Source: Thermococcus guaymasensis DSM 11113
Lineage (GTDB): Archaea; Methanobacteriota_B; Thermococci; Thermococcales; Thermococcaceae
DNA length: 64,000 nucleotides
Assembly: GCF_000816105.1 (NCBI RefSeq)
Contig: NZ_CP007140.1
Span: forward strand, 1,390,388 to 1,454,387
Reading direction: 5' to 3'
Shown here: piece by piece, positions 1-8,437 of the stretch
How positions within the stretch are numbered: the first letter of the stretch is position 1
Layout of the letters: the number at the start of each line of letters is the position of its first letter
Notes under the pieces: model-generated
Databases searched by the model: none
What the model was told of the DNA's origin: nothing
The model's input: the letters and a program-made list of their open reading frames with translations, nothing else
Position numbers and translations under genes: made by a program

Positions 1-278
1 CTCATCTCAACCCCCGAGACCCTCGCCTTCCGGTTTATTGCCTTGAGCTCCTCTATAACCCTGTCCATCTGCCTGTGGGTTCTGGCCAGGTAAAGAACCT
101 TGAAACCCAGCTCCCTGGCTACCGGGAGAACTCCAGCCAGAACGCTCACGGTCTTTCCGAAGCCGGTGGGTGCCTCGATGATAACGTTCTCGCCCCTCTC
201 AACGGCCCCTTTAACCAGTTCTATGAACTCCAGCTGGTGCGGACGTGGTTCGTAGGGTAGGTACTCGAGTTCGGTCAT
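1..278 (-). CDS. XPD/Rad3-like DNA helicase, N-terminal part
   Basis: Only the first 92 or so codons are in the window; the gene runs off the left edge. It opens with EYLPYEPRPHQ, a Q-motif-like start, then has a Walker A segment EAPTGFGKT near residue 38 and helicase motif Ia-like YLARTHRQMDRVIEEL. This order is typical of superfamily 2 XPD/FANCJ (DEAD_2) helicases, which unwind DNA 5' to 3' in repair and use a 4Fe-4S domain, not visible here. The ATG at 278 follows a purine-rich stretch. XPD versus a DinG-like relative cannot be settled without the remainder. Confidence 0.8.
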   Translation of the reverse strand, partial: MTELEYLPYEPRPHQLEFIELVKGAVERGENVIIEAPTGFGKTVSVLAGVLPVARELGFKVLYLARTHRQMDRVIEELKAINRKARVSGVEM

Positions 279-322
279 GGCTCTCCAGAGGAGTAGGGAG
301 GGGGGCTTTTAACCTTTCCCGA

Positions 323-763
323 TCAGTCCTTCCAGATGTAGAACCTTATCTCACATGGGAAGTATTCCTCCGGAACCGGCGTCCAGTAGTTGGCCCAGTA
401 GTTGATGGGTTCGAGCGGCCCTTCGTGGGTGATCACCTGATAACCTGCCACATTGGGGGGTTTGTTAAGGCATATTAATGCCAGCTGGGCTTTTCTGACC
501 GGTGCCTTGACTGCCTGGATCTTGTACTCCACCTTGTACGTTCCGTCTCCGTTATCCACGAGGTGCGCCTCTATTTTTACATCGCCGTAGTCGGCGGTGG
601 CGTTCTTGAAGATTAGCGGATCGAGGACGAGCTGGTTATAATAGGGGACGTTCTTGGTAGTCCCCCGGAGGTAGTGCACGCTGATACCGATAACCATTAG
701 GACAGCTACGATGATCAGGAGGTACTCAACGGCAGACTGCCCCTTCCTCAAGGCAACCACCAA
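323..763 (-). CDS. Pilin-like protein with class III signal peptide
   Basis: A 146-residue protein that begins with a short basic stretch followed by KGQSAVEYLLIIVAVLMVI. The Q-S-x-x-E-Y-L pattern is the archaeal class III signal peptide, which the prepilin peptidase EppA/PibD-type enzyme cuts just before the Q. The hydrophobic helix that follows (residues 9-27) would pack into a pilus core. The rest is a soluble beta-rich domain with two cysteines near the C-terminus. It is probably a type IV pilin-like surface subunit. No pilus assembly gene lies beside it. Confidence 0.75.
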   Translation of the reverse strand: MVVALRKGQSAVEYLLIIVAVLMVIGISVHYLRGTTKNVPYYNQLVLDPLIFKNATADYGDVKIEAHLVDNGDGTYKVEYKIQAVKAPVRKAQLALICLNKPPNVAGYQVITHEGPLEPINYWANYWTPVPEEYFPCEIRFYIWKD

Positions 764-815
764 TCTAGCTCTACGATAAAATATCTTTAAATCTACCGGG
801 GGCCAAGTTTTTTAA

Positions 816-1163
816 GTGTCAGGCACATTCAATACGGCGATCAAAATGGACGAGGAAAGGACACTGGAGCTCATTGAGTACGGGGTCGAGGCACTTCTCC
901 TCGGGGCGTTCACGTACCTCTTCGCCTACCAGAACTACCTCCTCTACCGCTGGCACCGCGGCCTACCGCTCCCCAGTAAGCTGCCCTTCCTTATCATCGG
1001 GGCCGTTGTGGGGCTGGGGTTCTTCCTTTATAAGTCTAGGGAGATTTTGAAAGAAGTGGAGACACGCCAGCCAGAAGTCAAACCGGTGAAGTCGGGAGAG
1101 AAGCCCCTCGAAGGAGATGTGGGATCTCCAGAGGAATCAGACTTTTCCCAATGGTCTGACTGA
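816..1163 (+). CDS. Small two-helix membrane protein, unknown function
   Basis: I do not recognise this 115-residue protein. It has two predicted membrane helices, roughly residues 26-43 (EALLLGAFTYLFAYQNYLLY) and 55-72, then a charged tail rich in Glu, Lys and Pro. The GTG at 816 sits about 25 bases after a TTTAAA box A (near 787), which fits a leaderless start; an in-frame ATG at 846 is an alternative. It is divergent from the pilin-like gene. Confidence 0.6.
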   Translation: MSGTFNTAIKMDEERTLELIEYGVEALLLGAFTYLFAYQNYLLYRWHRGLPLPSKLPFLIIGAVVGLGFFLYKSREILKEVETRQPEVKPVKSGEKPLEGDVGSPEESDFSQWSD

Positions 1164-1227
1164 AAGCAACTCTTTTTGCTTCGTTCTTAAATTGGAAGAA
1201 GAGAGAAAAGCCAAAAATTATGGAGCT

Positions 1228-2286
<1,059 letters not shown>

Positions 2287-2310
2287 TTAGATAATCATCG
2301 TAATGGGCTT

Positions 2311-3666
2311 TTAAGGGTTTAGGTGGGAGACGAGTTCTTCGATGGTCATGCAGTCACTGCACTCTCTCCGAAATCCTCTCGCGATTAGGAGGTAGTCCTT
2401 TTCCCCCTTCCACGGGACAAGGCTGGATTTGGCTATTAGTTTGCCTATCTCTCTCGGTCCGTCTACCGAAGTTCCCCACTTGGCCTCTATGAAGACGGCT
2501 CTTTTCTCTACGCTGTTGACGGCCACCAGGTCTATCTCGTAGTTCCTGCCCCACTGGGGGCCAAGCTTATCGAAGGTGATGATATCTCCGTTGAGTTCCC
2601 ACAAAATGTCTGCAACTGTTCTTTCAAACGCCCTTCCCAGAAAAACCTTCAGATTTTTCTCAAGAAAGTGCTCAAACGATCCAACGTCTCCAGCCTCAAT
2701 GTTCCTGAGCTGGGGTTCGATCATGGTGAACCAAAAGCGGAGGAAGCTGTCTTTTATCACGTACCTCGACCGCCCGCCTCCGAGCACAGGGGTTTCCCGG
2801 GCAACGATGCCGTAGTAGTTGATGAGGGAGTCGAGGTACTTGGAGAGGCTTCCGGGCTTCATTCCAAGGAGGTTTGCTATCTCCACGAGCCTGTTCTTCC
2901 CCATTGCTATCGCCCTGAGGATTGAATAGTAAGTCTTGTAGGCCCGGCCGAACTCATCCATTAGGAGGCCTTCACCTTCAGAGACCAGAAACGTTGAGTA
3001 CCTGACCGCATCGGTGAGAAGTTCGCGGAGGGTCATCTTCCCGAGGAGTTCAACGAGCTCATAGTACTTTGGAACTCCTCCGAAGACAGTATAAAAGGCC
3101 ACCTTCTCCTCCGGATCCTTGACGCCAAGGTCATCTAGCATCTCAAAAACGTGGCTTGGATGGAGTGGTTTAAGCTCCATGAAAACCGTACTCCTGCCGT
3201 AAAGGGGGGCCTTTCTCGATGCAAAGAGGCGCCTCATCATGCCCAGGTAAGAGCCAGAGATCACCAGCAGCATGGGCTTTGACTCGTTGCGGTCTATGAA
3301 CTTCTGGAGCTCAAATGCCATTGCCGGGTTTACTCTGAGCACGTTCTGAAACTCGTCAAAGAAGACCGCTCGCACATCCAGGTGCTCGAGGTATCTCAGA
3401 AACTCTCCAAAGTTCTCGAACCTTGGTGAATAACCAGTTAAGCGCTTGACTTCTTCGGCAAAGTCCTCCATTAGCAGCTTTTCCCCCTTAACGCCAATGA
3501 ACAGATCTAAGTAGTCAACACCTTCCTGCCGGAAGAACTCTCTCACCAGCCGAGTCTTTCCTATTCGCCTGCGTCCCGTGATGGCGACGACAACGAGCCT
3601 TGAATCTGAAAGTCTAAGGGCTTTCCTCAACGTCTCCATCTCGTCTTCCCTGTCGTAGAACTTCAT
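2311..3666 (-). CDS. Archaeal AAA-type ATPase with DUF234 nuclease-like C-terminus
   Basis: A 451-residue protein of the archaeal ATPase family that is multiplied in Thermococcales. It has Walker A TGRRRIGKTR near residue 32, Walker B RAVFFDEFQ near 100, a sensor-like ISGS, and a winged-helix segment (about 245-290). The C-terminal DUF234 part contains EIDLVAV followed by FIEAKW, which resembles the D-(E/x)xK core of PD-(D/E)XK nucleases. The cellular role of the family is unsettled. It stands alone, divergent from sfsA. Confidence 0.85.
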   Translation of the reverse strand: MKFYDREDEMETLRKALRLSDSRLVVVAITGRRRIGKTRLVREFFRQEGVDYLDLFIGVKGEKLLMEDFAEEVKRLTGYSPRFENFGEFLRYLEHLDVRAVFFDEFQNVLRVNPAMAFELQKFIDRNESKPMLLVISGSYLGMMRRLFASRKAPLYGRSTVFMELKPLHPSHVFEMLDDLGVKDPEEKVAFYTVFGGVPKYYELVELLGKMTLRELLTDAVRYSTFLVSEGEGLLMDEFGRAYKTYYSILRAIAMGKNRLVEIANLLGMKPGSLSKYLDSLINYYGIVARETPVLGGGRSRYVIKDSFLRFWFTMIEPQLRNIEAGDVGSFEHFLEKNLKVFLGRAFERTVADILWELNGDIITFDKLGPQWGRNYEIDLVAVNSVEKRAVFIEAKWGTSVDGPREIGKLIAKSSLVPWKGEKDYLLIARGFRRECSDCMTIEELVSHLNP

Positions 3667-3750
3667 TATTATCCACCAACTGGATTATCCTGTTTCTGGA
3701 TAAAAATGTGACGGTCAACGTTTATATCCTCAAAGTCTCAAGGGTCTTGT

Positions 3751-4461
3751 ATGAAAGAAGTTCTAATGAAGCTCAACGTAATCCCATGCAGATTCCTCAA
3801 GAGGCTCAACCGCTTCGTGGCTTTGGTCGAGGTGAACGGCGAAATCAGAAGGGCCCTCTTAACCAACACAGGTCGCCTGGAGGAGTTCCTGATTCCAGGA
3901 CGAAAGGTCTTCTGCACGCCTAAGAGCGGGGGAAAGACGGACTTTGTCCTGATCGCCTTCGAGGATTTAGAAGGCAAGGGGGCGATAGTGGACACGAGAA
4001 CCCAGGCGAGGGCCTTTGAGAGGGCAGTTGAGCTCGGTTTAGTCCCCTGGCTGAGGGACTGCGCGATAAAGCGGAAGGAAGTCTGTGTCGGGAACTCACG
4101 GCTCGACTACCTCTTCGAGTGTCCCGGTGGAGAGCTCTACGGCGAGATGAAGAGCGCCGTTTTGAGGGGAGGTGAACGGGGTGAGTACGCGATGTATCCC
4201 GACTGTCCGACTTTGCGCGGGCAGAGGCACGTTAGGGAGCTCATTGAGCTCGTCAAAGCAGGAAAGGACGCGATAATATTCTTCATCGGGGCGATGCCAG
4301 GCGTTGAGAAGTTCAGGCCCTATGAGAAGGGCGACCCTGAACTCGCGAGGCTCCTTAGGGAGGCGAAAGAGGCGGGGGTTAAAATCGAGGGGCTCTCGAT
4401 TTCTATTCTTCCGGATGGGAGGGTGATTTTAGAAAAGCCAGAGCTCGAGATCGAGCTTTAG
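3751..4461 (+). CDS. sfsA: SfsA family DNA/RNA nuclease-like protein
   Basis: A 236-residue SfsA homologue. Typical features are an N-terminal OB-like part with RFVALVEVNG and HTN-equivalent LLTNTGRLEEF, then the nuclease-like domain with SRLDYLFEC, GEMKSAVLR (acidic/lysine core) and YPDCPTLRGQRHVREL. E. coli SfsA was linked to sugar fermentation regulation and binds DNA; the fold is related to nucleases. A box A at 3719-3728 lies about 25 bases before the ATG at 3751, so the transcript may be leaderless; ATG 3766 is the alternative. Its stop codon overlaps the convergent rpoP stop. Confidence 0.88.
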   Translation: MKEVLMKLNVIPCRFLKRLNRFVALVEVNGEIRRALLTNTGRLEEFLIPGRKVFCTPKSGGKTDFVLIAFEDLEGKGAIVDTRTQARAFERAVELGLVPWLRDCAIKRKEVCVGNSRLDYLFECPGGELYGEMKSAVLRGGERGEYAMYPDCPTLRGQRHVRELIELVKAGKDAIIFFIGAMPGVEKFRPYEKGDPELARLLREAKEAGVKIEGLSISILPDGRVILEKPELEIEL

Positions 4462-4607
4462 ATGGCCTTGACCCTTCTAGCTACCCTTGGGCGGGGTTTG
4501 TAGAGTATCTTGCTCCCGCAGTAGGGGCAGCGGACTTCCCTCGCTGTTTCGAGATCGAGCTCAACTTCCCGGCCGCACTTGGCGCAACGGTATATGGCCT
4601 TGACCAT
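4458..4607 (-). CDS. rpoP: RNA polymerase subunit P (Rpo12)
   Basis: A 49-residue zinc-ribbon subunit of archaeal RNA polymerase, homologous to eukaryotic Rpb12. It has the pair YRCAKCGREV and RCPYCGSKIL, giving a CxxC...CxxC zinc site, and a basic tail. The ATG at 4607 follows GGGGTGATATC. It is 23 bases downstream of rpl37A, with which it forms a common archaeal operon. The reading frame is open further upstream, but that part overlaps rpl37A and is not expected in the family. Confidence 0.95.
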   Translation of the reverse strand: MVKAIYRCAKCGREVELDLETAREVRCPYCGSKILYKPRPRVARRVKAI

Positions 4608-4630
4608 GATATCACCCCAAAATGGGAGAA

Positions 4631-4891
4631 TCAGGCCTTGGAAGCGACAACGCGCTTCGCGACCTTTCCGGCCGGAGTGGTCGGCAGGTAGGCACCGCCC
4701 GCAAAGGTTGCACCGCACTTCTGGCACTGCCATATGCCCGTACTAATTCTCCTGACGGCCTTCCTTCCGCAGACCGGGCAGACGTGCTTCTGCTTCATCC
4801 TGGCTTCGACAGCGGCTACTCTCCTTCTGATCTTGAGACCATACCTGGGACCAAACCTTCCAGCGGAACCAACCTTAGTAGTCCTTCCCAT
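4631..4891 (-). CDS. rpl37A: Large subunit ribosomal protein L37Ae
   Basis: An 86-residue protein of the archaeal/eukaryotic L37Ae (eL43) family, part of the 50S subunit. It shows the conserved start [18 protein letters not shown], a zinc ribbon with CPVCGRKAV and CQKCGATF, and [12 protein letters not shown] near the end. The start at 4891 is chosen because GGGGTGATGCTC precedes it; the open frame reaches 25 codons further up. rpoP follows on the same strand. Confidence 0.95.
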   Translation of the reverse strand: MGRTTKVGSAGRFGPRYGLKIRRRVAAVEARMKQKHVCPVCGRKAVRRISTGIWQCQKCGATFAGGAYLPTTPAGKVAKRVVASKA

Positions 4892-4943
4892 GAGCATCAC
4901 CCCTTGAGTAATTCCCCTCCTTGAGACTGTTGGGTTTTTTAGG

Positions 4944-4998
4944 AGACGTTTTATAAACCTTTGCATGGGCGGAAAGCCCCAGTGGGTTTATAAATTAT
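4944..4998. promoter_or_regulatory. Divergent promoter pair between rpl37A and the MoaD-like gene
   Basis: On the minus strand GGTTTATAAAACG (4945-4957) is a good box A about 55 bases before the rpl37A ATG. On the plus strand GGTTTATAAATTATC (4984-4998) is a box A 30 bases before the GTG/ATG region of the MoaD-like gene. Both agree with the TTTATA consensus of Thermococcales. Confidence 0.6.
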
Positions 4999-5027
4999 CC
5001 CCGAGTGATAGGGGAGGGGTGAGAGAA

Positions 5028-5231
5028 ATGATAAAGGTCAAGGTTCTTGGAAGGGGGATTGAGAAGGAGCTTGAATGGAAGAAGGGCATGCTCGTTAAGG
5101 ACGTCCTCAGGGAAGTCAGCTTCAACACGGAGAGCGCGATAGCGAAGGTAAACGGAAAGGTCGCCCTGGAAGATGAGCCTGTTAATGACGGAGATTACGT
5201 TGAGGTGATTCCGGTAGTTTCGGGAGGTTAA
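5028..5231 (+). CDS. MoaD/ThiS family ubiquitin-like small protein
   Basis: A 67-residue beta-grasp protein ending in VVSGG. The C-terminal Gly-Gly is the site that is adenylated and thiocarboxylated in ThiS and MoaD, or conjugated to lysines in archaeal SAMP proteins. The core VNGKVALEDEPVNDGDYVEVIPVVSGG region, given here from its key residues, is typical. The ATG at 5028 follows GAGGGGTGAGAGAA. Which sulfur carrier or modifier role it has cannot be told from sequence; no E1-like gene is adjacent. Confidence 0.85.
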   Translation: MIKVKVLGRGIEKELEWKKGMLVKDVLREVSFNTESAIAKVNGKVALEDEPVNDGDYVEVIPVVSGG

Positions 5232-5283
5232 TGTCCGCCAAGGGCTCCCAAAAGTTTTTATTTCTCCCTTGCTATGCCTAACC

Positions 5284-5517
5284 ATGCAGATTTTCATCCC
5301 CCTCCTCCTGGGCATTATTCTTGGCTACGTCCTTCGTCGGTTAGGAAAGAGGCCCAACCTTTCAGGAATCACGAGTGCAGTGCTTCTGATCATGATTTTC
5401 CTCCTGGGCACAAAAACAGGAGAAGTCCAAGTGGACAGTTTTTGGCTCCTCTCGGTTTCATTAGTCTTTGCGATCTTGACCTCCGCGGGAAGTCTCTTGA
5501 TGGTGGTGAAAGCGTGA
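5284..5517 (+). CDS. LysO-type lysine exporter, N-terminal subunit
   Basis: A 77-residue membrane protein with three hydrophobic segments (about residues 2-17, 27-44 and 53-75). It corresponds to the N-terminal part of the bacterial LysO/YbjE (DUF340) lysine exporter, including the GIILGYVLRR and FLLGTKTG segments. The next gene carries the remainder. The stop TGA shares bases with the GTG start of that gene, so the two are translationally coupled. The ATG at 5284 is preferred over an upstream alternative. Confidence 0.78.
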   Translation: MQIFIPLLLGIILGYVLRRLGKRPNLSGITSAVLLIMIFLLGTKTGEVQVDSFWLLSVSLVFAILTSAGSLLMVVKA

Positions 5518-6104
5518 GGTTCCTTTACTTCGTTCTCACGGCACTTATTGCAGGGGTAGTGGTCGGCCATTACTTGAGCCCCGAGTTTGGCAACGCATAC
5601 GAGCTGATGCTTTATCTGCTGATATTCCTTATTGGGCTGGACTTGGGCATGAACTTTAGAATAACTGACCTTAAAAAAGTAGGGAAAAGTGCAGTCATAA
5701 TGCCTTTTTTGACCATCATTGGGTCTCTCTTTGGTGCCCTTCTTGCGTCTGTGATCCTCGGTGTGCCGCTCAAATGGGGCCTTGCAGTTGGAGCTGGCTG
5801 CGGCTGGTATTCACTTACTGGCCCCCTGATAGCCCAGTACTCGGTGGTTTATGGGGCAGTTGGCTTTCTTGCTAACCTCCTCAGGGAGATCCTCACGATA
5901 ATACTTTATCCAGTCCTTGCAAGACGGATCAGTCCGGAGAAGGCCGTTGTTCTTGGAGGGGCCACGACAATGGACACGACGCTCCCCATAATAGCAAGTT
6001 TTGGAGGTAGAGAGGTTGCGCTCGTTGCATTTGTACATGGTTTTATTCTGACCGCCATCGTCCCATTCCTCGTTCCGCTCGTTCTCTCACTTTTCGACCA
6101 TTGA
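5514..6104 (+). CDS. LysO-type lysine exporter, C-terminal subunit
   Basis: A 196-residue integral membrane protein with about six helices. It matches the C-terminal domain of LysO family exporters: LIFLIGLDLGMN, GCGWYSLTGPLIAQY, RE(I)LTIILYPVLARR and GGATTMDTTLPII. The GTG at 5514 overlaps the upstream TGA (GTGA), so the pair is probably made as a two-subunit version of the 299-residue bacterial LysO. The likely job is export of lysine or a similar cationic amino acid; the substrate is inferred from the family. Confidence 0.82.
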   Translation: MRFLYFVLTALIAGVVVGHYLSPEFGNAYELMLYLLIFLIGLDLGMNFRITDLKKVGKSAVIMPFLTIIGSLFGALLASVILGVPLKWGLAVGAGCGWYSLTGPLIAQYSVVYGAVGFLANLLREILTIILYPVLARRISPEKAVVLGGATTMDTTLPIIASFGGREVALVAFVHGFILTAIVPFLVPLVLSLFDH

Positions 6105-6170
6105 CGAGCTAAATATTGGCATTAAGCGAAAACCTTATTAATGTTGAGTTAGGTATAAGCTTTCAGGTGA

Positions 6171-6392
6171 ATGTCTATGAAACCGGGGATAACGCTGCTG
6201 AAACGCAGGCTCGACGTTGTTAAGAAGCAGAAGGAGTATATCATCCTCGAAGAGGCCAAACTCGTTAGGATGGCCCACCAGAGGAAAAAAGTCGCCAATA
6301 GGCTTGAAAAGATCAAAAAAGAAAAGTTCCGCCTCTTAGCTGAGGAAGCAAAGCTCGTTAGGGTTATAAAGCAGAGCACCAAGCCTGCTTGA
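6171..6392 (+). CDS. Small basic coiled-coil protein, unknown function
   Basis: A 73-residue, Lys/Arg/Glu-rich protein predicted to be almost entirely helical. It contains an internal repeat: EEAKLVRMAHQRKK (about 24-37) and EEAKLVRVIKQS (about 57-68), so it may be a helical hairpin made by duplication. I cannot assign a function. A box A (AGGTATAAGC at 6150-6159) lies in front. ATG 6177 is an alternative start. Confidence 0.6.
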   Translation: MSMKPGITLLKRRLDVVKKQKEYIILEEAKLVRMAHQRKKVANRLEKIKKEKFRLLAEEAKLVRVIKQSTKPA

Positions 6393-6508
6393 AGTTTTCT
6401 TTTTAGACCGATTTAAGCAGCTAGTGCTTTTTCTCACTCTCACCAAGCTTAAGCTTAAAAAGGTCTTTCCCCAAGACTCTGCAGGATGAAAAAGGAGAGG
6501 TGATTCTC

Positions 6509-7330
6509 ATGCCAAGGAAAGCCAAGGAGTTTCCCGAAGAGGGAGAGTTTGTCGTTGCTACCGTCAAGAACATCCACCCGTATGGAGCGTTCCTTTCCCT
6601 TGACGAGTATCCCGGTAAAGAGGGCTTCATGCACATAAGCGAGGTCGCACCGACCTGGGTCAAGAACATCAGGGACTACGTGAAGGAGGGCCAGAAGGTA
6701 GTCGTCAAGGTCATCCGCGTTGATCCCGAGAAGGGCCACATAGACCTGAGCCTCAAGAGGGTAAACCAGCAGCAGAGGAAGGCCAAGCTCCAGGAGTACA
6801 AGCGTGCCCAGAAGGCCGAGAACCTTCTCAAGATGGCAGCCGAAAAGCTCGGCAAGGACTTCGAGACCGCATGGAGAGAGGTCTGGGTTCCGCTCGAAGA
6901 GGAGTACGGCGAGGTCTACGCCGCCTTCGAGGACGCCGCCCAGAACGGCATCGAGGTTCTCAAGGGGCTCATCAGCGACGAGTGGATTGAGGCACTGAAG
7001 CCAATCATCGAGGCCTACGTCGAGATTCCGACGGTCACCATCGATGCCGAGTTCGAGATAACCGTCCCGAAGCCCAACGGGATTGAGATAATCAAAGAGG
7101 CTCTCATAAGGGCCCGCGACAGGGCAAACGAAGAGAAGGACATTGACGTCAAGTTCACCTACCAGGGCGCCCCGCGCTACAGGATTGACATAACCGCTCC
7201 GGACTACTACAAGGCAGAAGAGGTTCTTGAGAGCATAGCCGAGGAGATTCTCAGGGTCATAAAGGAAGCGGGGGGAGAGGCAACGCTGATAAGGAAGGAG
7301 AAGCGCATAAGGAAGATAAAGAGGAGGTAA
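6509..7330 (+). CDS. Translation initiation factor aIF2 subunit alpha
   Basis: A 273-residue subunit of the aIF2 heterotrimer that brings initiator Met-tRNA to the small ribosomal subunit. It starts with an S1 RNA-binding domain (VATVKNIHPYGAFLSLDEYPG...HISEV, residues 12-80), followed by a helical domain and the C-terminal alpha-beta domain that binds the gamma subunit. The ATG at 6509 follows GGAGAGGTGATTCTC. It heads an operon with Nop10 and a PAC2 protein; a box A (AAGCTTAAAAAGG) lies near 6448-6462. Confidence 0.95.
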   Translation: MPRKAKEFPEEGEFVVATVKNIHPYGAFLSLDEYPGKEGFMHISEVAPTWVKNIRDYVKEGQKVVVKVIRVDPEKGHIDLSLKRVNQQQRKAKLQEYKRAQKAENLLKMAAEKLGKDFETAWREVWVPLEEEYGEVYAAFEDAAQNGIEVLKGLISDEWIEALKPIIEAYVEIPTVTIDAEFEITVPKPNGIEIIKEALIRARDRANEEKDIDVKFTYQGAPRYRIDITAPDYYKAEEVLESIAEEILRVIKEAGGEATLIRKEKRIRKIKRR

Positions 7331-7332
7331 AG

Positions 7333-7515
7333 ATGAGGTTCCGCATAAGGAAGTGTCCCGAATGCGGGCGCTACACCCTTAAGGAAATCTGCCCGGTCTG
7401 CGGGGCCAAGACCAAGGTAGCCCACCCGCCGCGCTTCTCGCCGGAGGACCCATACGGCGAGTACAGGCGCAGGTGGAAGCGGGAAGTCCTTGGAATAGGG
7501 AGGGCTAAGAAATGA
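7333..7515 (+). CDS. Ribosome biogenesis protein Nop10
   Basis: A 60-residue protein of the archaeal H/ACA pseudouridylation complex, where it packs on Cbf5. The zinc ribbon is KCPECGRYTL and ICPVCGAKT, followed by HPPRFSPEDPYGEYRRRWK, a family hallmark. It starts two bases after the aIF2-alpha stop and overlaps the next gene by four bases, so it is cotranscribed. It would act with H/ACA guides such as the one at 17243-17311. Confidence 0.95.
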   Translation: MRFRIRKCPECGRYTLKEICPVCGAKTKVAHPPRFSPEDPYGEYRRRWKREVLGIGRAKK

Positions 7516-8312
7516 AGGAGACAATGATTTACCTACTTGAGAGACCCCAGCTCAGGGACCCCGTCTTCATAGAGGGCCTCCCTGGCATAGGCCTCGTTGG
7601 AAAGCTCGCCGCCGAGCACCTCATCCAGGAGCTCAACGCGGTAAAGTTTGCGGAGCTCTACTCACCGCACTTCATGCACCAGGTCATCATAAAGAAGGGC
7701 TCGATCGTCGAGCTCATGAAGAACGAGTTCTACTACTGGATTAACCCCGACGAGGACGGCAGGGACATCATCATCGTTACCGGCGACCAGCAGGTCGCTC
7801 CGACCGACAGCCCCGGCCACTACGAGGTAGTCGGCAAGATGCTTGACCTCGTTCAGGAGCTTGGCGTCAGGGAGATAATAACGATGGGCGGCTACCAGGT
7901 GCCGGAGCTCCAGGGCGAGCCGAGGGTTTTAGCTGCTGTAACCCACGAGGAGCTCGTTGATTACTACAAGGAGAAGCTGGAGGGCTGTCAGGTAGAGGTC
8001 GTCTGGCGCGAGGACGAGGGAGGAGCCATAGTCGGTGCCGCTGGACTGCTCCTCGGCATGGGCAAGCTCCGCTCGATGTACGGCATAAGCCTCCTTGGCG
8101 AGAGCCTCGGCTATATCGTTGATGCAAAGGCCGCGAAGGCCGTCCTCTCGGCAGTCACGAAGATACTCGGCATCGAGGTCGACATGACTGCACTGGAGGA
8201 GCGTGCCAGGGAGACCGAGGAGATACTCAGAAAAGTCCAGGAGATGCAGAGGGCGATGCTGGAGCAGACGATGCCACCTCAGCAGGAGGAAGAGGACAGG
8301 GGCTACCTCTGA
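7512..8312 (+). CDS. PAC2 family proteasome assembly chaperone-like protein
   Basis: A 266-residue protein of the PAC2 (former DUF75) family. It has the family start EGLPGIGLVGKLAAEHLI, ITMGGYQVPELQGEPRVLAA, and GAAGLLLGMGKLRSMYGISLLGE. A C-terminal helical tail ends in a run of Glu/Gln and an aromatic residue (DRGYL). Archaeal relatives (PbaA/PbaB type) assist proteasome assembly or bind proteasome-like particles. The ATG overlaps the Nop10 stop. Confidence 0.88.
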   Translation: MKETMIYLLERPQLRDPVFIEGLPGIGLVGKLAAEHLIQELNAVKFAELYSPHFMHQVIIKKGSIVELMKNEFYYWINPDEDGRDIIIVTGDQQVAPTDSPGHYEVVGKMLDLVQELGVREIITMGGYQVPELQGEPRVLAAVTHEELVDYYKEKLEGCQVEVVWREDEGGAIVGAAGLLLGMGKLRSMYGISLLGESLGYIVDAKAAKAVLSAVTKILGIEVDMTALEERARETEEILRKVQEMQRAMLEQTMPPQQEEEDRGYL

Positions 8313-8437
8313 GGCCATTCCTTTCTTTTCTCCATGTTTTGTGTCGGCTTTTAACCAGTTAACTCGTTCTAAAGCACATTGCTTCTGAGAAGGGAGATTA
8401 GGAGTAGAGGAAAACTGCTGGAAAAGTGGAAGAGGAA

